A DNA stretch of 46,711 nucleotides, from positions 1-46,711 of the forward strand of contig CAMCTJ010000015.1 of assembly GCA_945878405.1 (NCBI GenBank). The letters are read 5' to 3'. The position numbers and the translations under genes are program-made. This DNA is from Bdellovibrio sp. ZAP7 (GTDB lineage Bacteria; Bdellovibrionota; FAC87; UBA2466). Positions within the stretch are counted from its first letter, which is position 1. Each line of letters starts with the position of its first letter. Under the pieces are notes generated by a model. The model was not told the origin of the DNA. It made no database searches and saw nothing but the letters and a program-made list of their open reading frames with translations. Below are positions 25,629 to 33,016 of the stretch, piece by piece.

Positions 25629-27086
25629 TTAGTAAGCTTGCATGAATGGAAGGGATTGAAAACTAATGCTAGCGACAAAGCTTCCGGAGTTATCTGAAGC
25701 GCATCCCGTATCGTTCACAATTAGGTAAAGTCTTCCTGAGCTGTAGTTCACACTTGTATTCAGATAACTTCCGACGAGGAATGGGGCTCCATTAACGCCA
25801 ATTTTTCCAATCAAAGCAATGTTTCTAAAGCTTTGGCCATCGGCTGCTTTGCAAGCATGGTAAGAAGTGTTTCCAACGCCATCCGCAGAGGAGTAAGATC
25901 CCTGACCATAGTTTACCTGGCCAGAAGTGGTAATACTCAAATTAGATGTATAATAACGACTATTGCTTGGTGAAACATCGACGCCCGTATCCACCCAGTT
26001 ATTAGAGCGGGAATCGACAGAAACTTGGCGAGTAACTGGAGTTCCACCGGAGTTGCCGCCGCATCGGCCAGCAGCAACTGCTTGTTGGCAATCTGAAAGA
26101 GAGTTGAAGGGACCTCGAGGAGCGCATCCGTCCATGCCCGTGTTGAGTTGGCAACTGGTTCCATTGAAATAATAACTATAAACTATGGCCATAGTGCAGG
26201 CTCCCCCACTTGTTCCCTGATTAAGTCCACAGGAATTGGGGACTGGTCCCGGAGTTGGATTTGGATAATACCCTCCACCGGAGACATTAATTGTAATTTG
26301 CGCATCACACATCGCTCCTGTGGTTTGCGATTGTGCGCGTACATAAATCGTTTTTGAACCAGCACTATTGAAGGTCATCCAGAATTGTGACCAGGAATTG
26401 TAATAGCGACCCGTCTCAGTTAAGTCGGCAGTCCAGACGTTTACAATTTTTATTTGGTCCCCGTATCCGTAGTAGGAACTTGCATTACTCTGTACTGAGA
26501 AATAGTAAGAACCACCCACTTGAGGGTAAGCGGCTGATCCATAACTGTAGTAATTTGAACTGTAGTAATTTGAAATCGCATAAGGTCCTTGAATGGAGCA
26601 GCTGGAATAAGGCGAAGAGGCAGGAGTAGTGGTGCTGCCCGTAAAGTTCAGAGTGATACTTCCAGTAGAGTAGGTACCTGCGGCCGTAGTAACTGTTACC
26701 GTGACGGAACCAGCGCCAGAGCTCGTGACTCCGACTTGTTGGACTCCAGTAGAGCTTCCGACAAAGCTTGCTCCGATGGAATTTGTACCCAATTGAAAAT
26801 TATAAGAGTTACTCGAGCTGCCATAGGCAAACAGATAAATCACTTGTCCTACGTTTGCTGATTGGCTGGGAGCTGCAACCACATTCAGGCTGGCAACTAT
26901 ATTATTAGTTACAGAGGAAACTTGGCCATTTGCAAAAGGATCTAATGTGGGGATGACTGTTTGTGTGTCCTGAGGAGCTGAAACGAACTGAGCCATCTTG
27001 TTCGATTTACCACAAGCTGAAATTAAAACGGTTAAAGCGATAAAGCTTAGGATGCTGTAAGAAGATTTCTTCAGTTGAGCTCTCAT
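25629..27086 (-). CDS. Lipoprotein with Kunitz-like (BPTI-type) domain
   Basis: A 485-residue lipoprotein. I start at ATG 27086, with GAGGT 6-7 nt upstream; an in-frame GTG four codons earlier overlaps that site. The lipobox is LISAC (Cys25 in this numbering). Residues about 60-155 are a Thr/Ser/Gly-rich beta domain (Ig-like); 165-275 are Tyr/Ser-rich with repeats such as SNYYS. Residues about 286-342 (DNA 26061-26231) hold six cysteines laid out like a Kunitz inhibitor: GGAC before a variable loop, YYFNGTSC, GC and FNSLSDC. Spacing is 11, 15, 9, 12 and 9, with small indels from BPTI. The C-terminal part (about 350-485) is beta-rich. It could inhibit serine proteases outside the cell; inhibition of the adjacent C25 protease is only a hypothesis. 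Confidence 0.7.
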   Translation of the reverse strand: MRAQLKKSSYSILSFIALTVLISACGKSNKMAQFVSAPQDTQTVIPTLDPFANGQVSSVTNNIVASLNVVAAPSQSANVGQVIYLFAYGSSSNSYNFQLGTNSIGASFVGSSTGVQQVGVTSSGAGSVTVTVTTAAGTYSTGSITLNFTGSTTTPASSPYSSCSIQGPYAISNYYSSNYYSYGSAAYPQVGGSYYFSVQSNASSYYGYGDQIKIVNVWTADLTETGRYYNSWSQFWMTFNSAGSKTIYVRAQSQTTGAMCDAQITINVSGGGYYPNPTPGPVPNSCGLNQGTSGGACTMAIVYSYYFNGTSCQLNTGMDGCAPRGPFNSLSDCQQAVAAGRCGGNSGGTPVTRQVSVDSRSNNWVDTGVDVSPSNSRYYTSNLSITTSGQVNYGQGSYSSADGVGNTSYHACKAADGQSFRNIALIGKIGVNGAPFLVGSYLNTSVNYSSGRLYLIVNDTGCASDNSGSFVASISFQSLPFMQAY

Positions 27087-27299
27087 GTTGTACCTCACAA
27101 AGGGGCTTATGCCCTACTTGAGTGCAAGGGGTGAGCCATGGGGTGCTCACGCATGAGCAATTGGATAGGTTTATAAGGCACTTGAGCGGTGGATGATAAG
27201 TTATTGAATGTAAAGGATAAAAACTGTACAAGTTTTGTATACCTAATGAGAATACACTGCAAAGTTTTCTAAGTACTTAAAAAGACAAAGAGAACAGAC

Positions 27300-28916
27300 T
27301 TACTCTTCTCCGCCTCGTCCTCCGAAGAAGTCATTTCCCTTATCATCGACAATCACAAAAGCAGGGAAGTCTTTTACTTCGATTTTCCAAATGGCTTCCA
27401 TGCCGAGCTCTGGGTACTCGAGCACTTCTACTTTTGTAATACAGTCTTTTCCCAGACGAGCCGCAGGGCCTCCGATAGAGCCTAAATAAAAGCCCCCATA
27501 CTGTTTGCAGCTATCTGTTACTTCCTTGGTGCGATTTCCTTTACCGAGCATCACCAAAGAGCCTCCTTCTTTTTGGAAGAGGGGAACGTAAGGATCCATG
27601 CGTTGTGAAGTCGTGGGTCCAAAACTGCCTGAAGCGTGTCCCTCAGGAGTCTTAGCAGGCCCCGCATAGTAAACAGGATACTGTTTGAAGTAGTCGGGCA
27701 TGCCTTTGCCTTGCTTGATTCGCTCCAACACTTTTGCATGGGCAATGTCTCTTGCCACAATGAGTGGCCCATTGAGCATCACTCGAGTGGAAACCGGCAG
27801 CTTATGGAGTTCAGCCAAAATTTCTTTCATGGGACGATTGAGATCTAACGCGAGACCCTTATCGTTCTCTGGAGTTGAGGTGGGCAAGAAACGAGCTGGA
27901 TTTTCTTCTAGCTGTTCTAGAAAGAAGCCCTCCGCAGTAATTTTTGCTTTGATTTGTCTGTCTGCTGAACAGGAAACTCCAATCCCAATGGGGCAACTGG
28001 CTCCATGTCGAGGAAGACGAATCACTCGAACATCGTGGACAAAATACTTTCCACCAAACTGAGCTCCGATTTTGGTCTCTCTTGCCCATCGCTCGATGAG
28101 TTTCTCCATTTCCAAGTCTCGGTAAGCCCGCCCCGCTATGTTTCCAGTCGTGGGGAGGTCATCATAGTAACCACAGCTCGCAAGCTTAACGGTCTTTAAA
28201 GTCATTTCAGCTGAGGTGCCACCGACAACAAAAGCCAAGTGGTAGGGAGGGCAAGCTGCCGTTCCCAGTTGAGAGAGAGTTTCTTTCACGAAGAGTTCCA
28301 TCGATTCAGGATTAAGAACCGATTTTGTTTTCTGAAACAGATAGCTCTTATTCGCGCTCCCACCGCCTTTAGCGATAAACAGAAACTCGTAAGCCTCCCC
28401 AGGAGTCGAATAAATTTCTATCTGAGCAGGAAGATTGGTCCCTGTATTTTTCTCTTCATACATGGTTAATGGGGCTAATTGGGAATAGCGAAGATTTCTC
28501 TTTTGGTAAATTTGAAAGATGCCTCTACTTAACCATTCTGAATCGTCTGCGCCAGTGAGTACATGGTCTCCTTTTTTGCCCATTACTAAAGCTGTTCCAG
28601 TATCTTGGCATGACGGAAAAACGCGCTCAGCTGCGATAACAGCGTTCTTAAGAAGTTCTCTGGCAACAAATCGGTCATTACTGCTGCTTTCTGGATCTTT
28701 TAAAATAAAAGATAATTTTTCTAAGTGGGTGGTGCGAAGCAAATGGGATACATCATCAAAAGCAGTCTCACATAAAGCAACCAAACTTTCAGGATCAATC
28801 TTCAGAAAATTCTGATCGCCAAGCTTTTCTACTTGAGGCAGGGGCAGAGAGAGCTTGCGATAGTGGGTGTGGTCAGAATGAGATTCAAACAAAGGTTGAT
28901 AAGTAAAGGGTTTCAT
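27300..28916 (-). CDS. Fumarate hydratase, class I (Fe-S)
   Basis: A 538-residue class I fumarase of the single-chain FumA/FumB type, which interconverts fumarate and malate with an oxygen-sensitive 4Fe-4S cluster. Candidate cluster cysteines lie in [24 protein letters not shown] and [11 protein letters not shown]. The C-terminal beta domain (about 360-530) contains [21 protein letters not shown] and LGSIGGPAA. No clear ribosome binding site is visible before ATG 28916. The gene diverges from the SulP-carbonic anhydrase gene across a 76-base gap that holds a large palindrome. The 213 bases upstream of its neighbour's start contain no gene. With fumC at 15786 the window has both classes; this one may serve micro-oxic conditions (inference). 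Confidence 0.93.
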   Translation of the reverse strand: MKPFTYQPLFESHSDHTHYRKLSLPLPQVEKLGDQNFLKIDPESLVALCETAFDDVSHLLRTTHLEKLSFILKDPESSSNDRFVARELLKNAVIAAERVFPSCQDTGTALVMGKKGDHVLTGADDSEWLSRGIFQIYQKRNLRYSQLAPLTMYEEKNTGTNLPAQIEIYSTPGEAYEFLFIAKGGGSANKSYLFQKTKSVLNPESMELFVKETLSQLGTAACPPYHLAFVVGGTSAEMTLKTVKLASCGYYDDLPTTGNIAGRAYRDLEMEKLIERWARETKIGAQFGGKYFVHDVRVIRLPRHGASCPIGIGVSCSADRQIKAKITAEGFFLEQLEENPARFLPTSTPENDKGLALDLNRPMKEILAELHKLPVSTRVMLNGPLIVARDIAHAKVLERIKQGKGMPDYFKQYPVYYAGPAKTPEGHASGSFGPTTSQRMDPYVPLFQKEGGSLVMLGKGNRTKEVTDSCKQYGGFYLGSIGGPAARLGKDCITKVEVLEYPELGMEAIWKIEVKDFPAFVIVDDKGNDFFGGRGGEE

Positions 28917-28928
28917 AATTTTTTCTGG

Positions 28929-28958
28929 AGTTTACCTGCTTTTAGCAGCATGTAAACT
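28929..28958. promoter_or_regulatory. Palindrome between fumarase and SulP-CA genes
   Basis: AGTTTAC (28929-28935) pairs with GTAAACT (28952-28958), and CTGCT (28936-28940) with AGCAG (28944-28948), with only three unpaired bases on one side and a TTT loop. It lies between the divergent starts and overlaps the likely promoter region. It could be an operator controlling both genes, or a transcript hairpin. There is no trailing U run on either side to make a standard terminator. Confidence 0.45.
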
Positions 28959-28992
28959 GTGTTACTTTTCCGGCAATTTGAGGGGCTTTTTT

Positions 28993-31287
28993 ATGGTTTT
29001 GGAAACAGTTCGAGAGTTCTTTGTAACTCGTTATCGTGGTCTGGGCGTTCGCGCGCTTTTTAAGGAATGGCGTTCTCTCTTTACCCTGAAGGATCTGCCT
29101 CTGGATCTTCGAGCAGGGCTATTAGTGGCAGGAGCTGCAGTTCCACTTTCTTTGGCAATTGCTTTGGGTTCCCAAGATGACCCAGAACTGGGGCTTCTTA
29201 GTGCCGTAGTGGGAGGCGTGATTTGCTCACTGTTTGGGGGCTCGCGCTTATCCGTCAGTGGACCGGCCAATTCCATGTTGATACTCGTTGCTGTAATTGT
29301 GGAACGAGCGGGCGTTGAGGGCCTCTTCTTTACAGGTTTTTGCTGCGGTTTAATTCAGCTGCTGATAGGGAGTTTTGGTCTAGGTAGATATGTTCGCTAT
29401 ATTCCGATTCCTTTGGTTGCAGGATTTACCGCTGGCCTAGGCGTGATTATTTTAGTGGGACAGCTCCCCAGAGCTCTCGGGCTTCCCGTTCCTCCCGCCG
29501 GTGATGTTCTTTCGGTATTAACTCATCTGGGGAGTCTCCTACATGAAAGTCAGCCTCGAGTGCTCATCGTTGCTCTGACTTCGATTCTTATCGCTCAGAT
29601 AGTCCCTCGAATTTATCCCAAACTTCCTGGGTCTTTTTTTGCTCTTCTCTTTTCAACTCTCTTAGTAGTAATCGCCGATTGGGAACTGCCTCAGATTGGA
29701 AGATTTGCAGGCGAGTTTAGTTGGCCCTCTGTTCCTGGATTTCCAAAGACAGGAGAGTTTGAGTTAGTTGAGATGGCTTTCCTTCTTTTTGCACTAGCTT
29801 CGTTGGAATCTAGACTTTCATCCATTGCAGCGGACAAAATTATTCCTGGAGAAAAGCATGATTCTGATCAAGAACTCATTGGACAGGGAATCGGCAATGT
29901 AGTTGTGGCGTGTTTTGGAGGGATTCCAGTTGCTGGTGTGTTATCACGTTCTGTTCTCAATATTCGAGCAGGTGCCCAAACTCGGCGAGCGGCACTCTTC
30001 CACGGGGTGTTTGTTTTCTTGGCTTTGGTGTTTTGTCGTCCGATCCTAAGTCATATTCCCATGGCAGCTCTGTCGGGAGTTTTGCTCTCAATTGCAATCA
30101 ACATGATCACTGCGCGAGAAATTGGTCATGTCTGGCGAACTTCTCCTGTCGAAGCCATTGTTTATTGGGTTACTTTTGGGACCGTTGTTTTGATTGACCT
30201 GATGGCGGGAGTCCAGATGGGGATTTTGGCAGCGCTTCTTATAGCACTCTGGAATCTAGGAAGAGCGAAATTGTTTTTTCAAAACACAGAAAAACAGGAA
30301 GTCATTCGAGCTTCCTTCAGTGGAAATATTACTTTCATGGCTTCCAAAAACTTCGAGGTGCTCACGAAACGGGTGCGAAGTGTGCCCGTGGTTAAAGCAG
30401 TTGTGATCGATTTGGGAGAGGTAAGAATGCTGGATACCACTGGGGCTTCGATGTTGCTCCAGTTTGTAAAAGAAATGAAAGAAAAGAGCATTCGGATTAT
30501 TTTAAAGTCCCTAAACCGAGAGAGCAGGGAAGTTTTAGGGAGAGTGGATGTCGATAAGATTGCCCAAGAATGCCACGTGGCTTCTGAATCAGAAATTGCC
30601 GAAACTTTATTAAATGAAAAGGTTTACGATCCCAGAGAAGCGCTTTTATTTGGGATTGAGCGGTATCGAAAAGAGCGAAAGAAGGCTTATGCCGATCTCT
30701 TTGATAAACTCGGGCAGGCACAAAAGCCGCATACTTTATTTATTACTTGCAGTGATAGCCGGATCAATCCTTCTTTGATTACTTCCAGCGAGCCCGGAGA
30801 AATGTTTATTGTCCGAAATGTTGGGAATATTGTCCCGGCAATGGGTACGGACGATACGCCAGCTGAAGGCGCAGCCATTGAGTTTGCTCTGGGAGCACTC
30901 GGGGTTGAGGAAATTATTATTTGTGGTCATACTCGTTGCGGAGCTCTGAAAGGAGTTTTTCACGGGATTGATCCCCAGGTTTTCCCTCATGTGGCTAAAT
31001 GGGTAGAACCCATCGGTGTGGAACGGAAGAAACACCCCGGAATTACGGATCCTGAAGAATTTGTGAAAGTTCATGTCATTGAACAGGCAAGAAATGTTTT
31101 AAGCTATCCAATTGTGCGGAAGAAGATCAGAGAAGGGCAAGTCAAAGTGCATTGCTGGATTTATGATGTTCAATCAGGAGAATTTCTTGAATGGACCGGA
31201 AAAGATTTTGAATTCGTTCCCGTGGGGCCCGAATCTCTGCATGGAAATATCCAGGCACTTCTTTCACCAACTCAGAGCGACTACTGA
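28993..31287 (+). CDS. SulP anion transporter fused to STAS and beta-carbonic anhydrase domains
   Basis: A 764-residue fusion. I start at ATG 28993 with GAGGGG upstream rather than a TTG five codons earlier. Residues about 30-425 are a SulP (SLC26-like) transporter with 10-12 helices, including LPLDLRAGLLVAGAAVPLSLA and GGSRLSVSGPANSM. A STAS domain follows (about 440-545, IDLGEVRMLDTTGASML). Residues about 555-760 are a beta-class carbonic anhydrase: Zn ligands Cys586 and Asp588 (TCSDSR), His646 and Cys649 (CGHTRCGA). The likely task is bicarbonate import coupled to its conversion to or from CO2 at the membrane, feeding anaplerosis or pH control. SulP-anhydrase fusions are known in other bacteria; the substrate here is inferred. 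It overlaps the CAP gene's 3' end by 7 bases. Confidence 0.9.
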   Translation: MVLETVREFFVTRYRGLGVRALFKEWRSLFTLKDLPLDLRAGLLVAGAAVPLSLAIALGSQDDPELGLLSAVVGGVICSLFGGSRLSVSGPANSMLILVAVIVERAGVEGLFFTGFCCGLIQLLIGSFGLGRYVRYIPIPLVAGFTAGLGVIILVGQLPRALGLPVPPAGDVLSVLTHLGSLLHESQPRVLIVALTSILIAQIVPRIYPKLPGSFFALLFSTLLVVIADWELPQIGRFAGEFSWPSVPGFPKTGEFELVEMAFLLFALASLESRLSSIAADKIIPGEKHDSDQELIGQGIGNVVVACFGGIPVAGVLSRSVLNIRAGAQTRRAALFHGVFVFLALVFCRPILSHIPMAALSGVLLSIAINMITAREIGHVWRTSPVEAIVYWVTFGTVVLIDLMAGVQMGILAALLIALWNLGRAKLFFQNTEKQEVIRASFSGNITFMASKNFEVLTKRVRSVPVVKAVVIDLGEVRMLDTTGASMLLQFVKEMKEKSIRIILKSLNRESREVLGRVDVDKIAQECHVASESEIAETLLNEKVYDPREALLFGIERYRKERKKAYADLFDKLGQAQKPHTLFITCSDSRINPSLITSSEPGEMFIVRNVGNIVPAMGTDDTPAEGAAIEFALGALGVEEIIICGHTRCGALKGVFHGIDPQVFPHVAKWVEPIGVERKKHPGITDPEEFVKVHVIEQARNVLSYPIVRKKIREGQVKVHCWIYDVQSGEFLEWTGKDFEFVPVGPESLHGNIQALLSPTQSDY

Positions 31288-32000
31288 AACATTTGGGTCC
31301 AATAAGGGCCATTGCCAACTGCCATTCCTACTCCAATAGTTGAATAACGCCGACTGAGGATGTTGGCTCTGTGACCGTCTGAATTCATCCAAGAACGCAC
31401 GACTTCTCGGGCATTCGCTTGGTTCCAAGCAATGTTTTCTCCACCCGCTGGACGAGGCGAAACTCCATGACTTAAATTTTGAGAGCGAGCCATATTAGCT
31501 GATTTTTGTCGGCTCAAGTTGAGGAGATTAGGAGCTACTTTGAGAGCAGGAAGGCCTCTCTTCATTCGCTCCTCATTGGTGTATTTGATAACCAGTTTTT
31601 CAGTTTCAGAAAGTTGGGTGCCTTGGGGATTCGGAACTGCCGGCTCTTCCTCTGATACCACGGGAGTTTCTTTCCGCGCCTTATACCAGCCATCATCTGT
31701 GCCTTTAAAGAGAACATCCCCCGTCTCATATTCGACGGTTTTTCCATTGATATCTAAAAAAGTTCCCGAATCTGAAGTGCGGTAAGCTGCTTTTGCTTTT
31801 ATCCAGTCATTTTGTGAATCGAGGTACTCAAATTTTCCATCAGCCCAGCGTCCTTTAAAATAATTTGTTTCAGCGGTAGAGGATTTTTTTTGTGCTGGTC
31901 GGTTTTTTGAAGGGGAGAAAAAGTCATGCGTCTCACCGAACGAAGTTAGGGAGATCCAAAGGGTAAAACCAATAAATGAGAGTAGACTCAAAGAATTCAT
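31281..32000 (-). CDS. Secreted CAP/SCP-domain protein
   Basis: A 239-residue exported protein with a signal peptide (residues 1-22). Residues about 45-115 contain two short beta-rich motifs (ADGKFEYLDSQNDWIKAKA and YETGDVLFKGTDDGWYKARKE) that look like a duplicated surface-binding module. Residues about 130-239 form a CAP (SCP/PR-1) domain with YTNEERMKRGLPALKV, SHGVSPRPAGGENIAW, SWMNSDGHRANIL and IGVGMAVG. Bacterial CAP proteins are extracytoplasmic and their activity is mostly unknown; the metal-binding His pattern is present (SHG and DGH). GAGGA precedes the ATG at 32000. The gene diverges from the DUF429-like gene. Confidence 0.85.
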   Translation of the reverse strand: MNSLSLLSFIGFTLWISLTSFGETHDFFSPSKNRPAQKKSSTAETNYFKGRWADGKFEYLDSQNDWIKAKAAYRTSDSGTFLDINGKTVEYETGDVLFKGTDDGWYKARKETPVVSEEEPAVPNPQGTQLSETEKLVIKYTNEERMKRGLPALKVAPNLLNLSRQKSANMARSQNLSHGVSPRPAGGENIAWNQANAREVVRSWMNSDGHRANILSRRYSTIGVGMAVGNGPYWTQMFQ

Positions 32001-32057
32001 CTCATCAGTCCTCTAAGCAGTTTTGTACACGCCCAATTTAAAGCAAAAACAAGACCA

Positions 32058-32090
32058 CCCACCAAAAGGTACGGCTTTACTTTTGGTGGG
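32058..32090 (+). repeat. Inverted-repeat copy with perfect 11-bp hairpin
   Basis: CCCACCAAAAG (32058-32068) is the perfect reverse complement of CTTTTGGTGGG (32080-32090), with an 11-base loop. In addition, bases 32065-32089 are the exact reverse complement of 32383-32407, a 25-nt inverted repeat. It lies upstream of the DUF429-like start at 32113 and upstream of the divergent CAP gene. Confidence 0.8.
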
Positions 32091-32112
32091 ATCCAAAAGT
32101 AAGTGGTTTCTT

Positions 32113-32985
32113 ATGGAAATCTTTATTGGAATCGACCAAACAGGTGCTGCCAGTTCCAATGGCAAAAAAGCTCGGCCACTGCCTATGTGCATAGCCATGA
32201 AACAGAAATCTGGCAGCTGGCGATTTATCACGGAAGGGGGAAGAAAGCCGCTTCAGGTAAGCCGGTTGCAGCCTTCTGTGATTCAAGAGACCTTTGACCA
32301 GCTTAAATTGGATTTAAACTGGAGCCAAACTGCCATTGTTTTGGATTGCGTTTTGGGATTGCCTCGGCAAGTGGTGGTCGGACCACCAAAAGTAAAGCCG
32401 TACCTTTGGGAGTGCTTTGGGAGGGCGGCGGGGTTTTCGAAAGAGGGAAAAGAATTTGGAAGAGATGTGGCTGAAGCTTTTTTCTCAGAATTTCTTTCCC
32501 CAAAAAGCCAGGGCCATCCCAAGAGGTTCTGCGAAGAAGTTTCCGGTTCTAATTCGGTCTTTCAAACACGGCCTTATCAAAAGAATATCCAAACCGGCAC
32601 GTTTCGTCTTTGGAAAGACTTGGGTTCTGTTGGAGAACCCTGGGTAAATATCTGGCCTTTTGAGAAAAAAAGTAAACATTCAGAGAAAGCTTGGATTTTT
32701 GAGGGCTATCCAAGCCTTATTTGGAAACAGTGCCTTCAATCTCCATCACGGGACTTAAAGAAGCTACGAACTCTTTGTGAGAAGGCTTTTCCCAAATTTG
32801 AAATAGATACTTGGAGGCACTTGGAAAAGTCACCTGACCTCGCTGATAGCTTTGTCCTAGCTTTCGGAGGAGTCTTTCTTCAAGAAAAAGGGCAGTTGTG
32901 GACACCTTCGGCAAGCTTTCAGACAGAACCTAACGCACCCAGAGAAGGATGGATTCTGGGACTAAAACATCCAAACGATATTTGA
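32113..32985 (+). CDS. DUF429-like predicted RNase H-fold nuclease
   Basis: A 290-residue protein resembling the DUF429 family of predicted RNase H-fold nucleases. Conserved landmarks fit a two-metal core: FIGIDQTGA at the very start (Asp8 region), VLDCVLGLPRQ (about 77-87), FEGYPSLIWKQ (Glu plus Tyr-Pro; about 200-210) and DLADSFVLAFGG near the end. I start at ATG 32113 because the protein family begins there; an ATG 30 codons upstream would read through the hairpin region. A short hydrophilic insert (about 115-180) is not conserved to my eye. Activity is not proven. The coding sequence contains one arm of a 25-nt inverted repeat at 32383-32407. The next gene begins 31 bases after its stop. 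Confidence 0.6.
   Translation: MEIFIGIDQTGAASSNGKKARPLPMCIAMKQKSGSWRFITEGGRKPLQVSRLQPSVIQETFDQLKLDLNWSQTAIVLDCVLGLPRQVVVGPPKVKPYLWECFGRAAGFSKEGKEFGRDVAEAFFSEFLSPKSQGHPKRFCEEVSGSNSVFQTRPYQKNIQTGTFRLWKDLGSVGEPWVNIWPFEKKSKHSEKAWIFEGYPSLIWKQCLQSPSRDLKKLRTLCEKAFPKFEIDTWRHLEKSPDLADSFVLAFGGVFLQEKGQLWTPSASFQTEPNAPREGWILGLKHPNDI
32383..32407 (-). repeat. Second arm of the 25-nt inverted repeat
   Basis: Bases 32383-32407 match the reverse complement of 32065-32089 exactly over 25 bases. This arm is inside the DUF429-like coding sequence (it encodes the PPKVKPY stretch). Flanking bases are also nearly shared, with one-base differences. Confidence 0.85.
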
Positions 32986-33016
32986 CGCCCCAAGCCCCAG
33001 CTTCTAAAATCTTTCG

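Noticed and set aside
27131-27150. GTGAGC/GCTCAC hairpin upstream of the Kunitz-like lipoprotein gene
   Set aside because: The six-pair stem has no trailing U run or nearby promoter boxes, so no function could be supported.
32023-32112. Upstream start for the DUF429-like protein
   Set aside because: The extra 30 codons read through the hairpin and inverted-repeat arm, with no family-like sequence before MEIFIGID.
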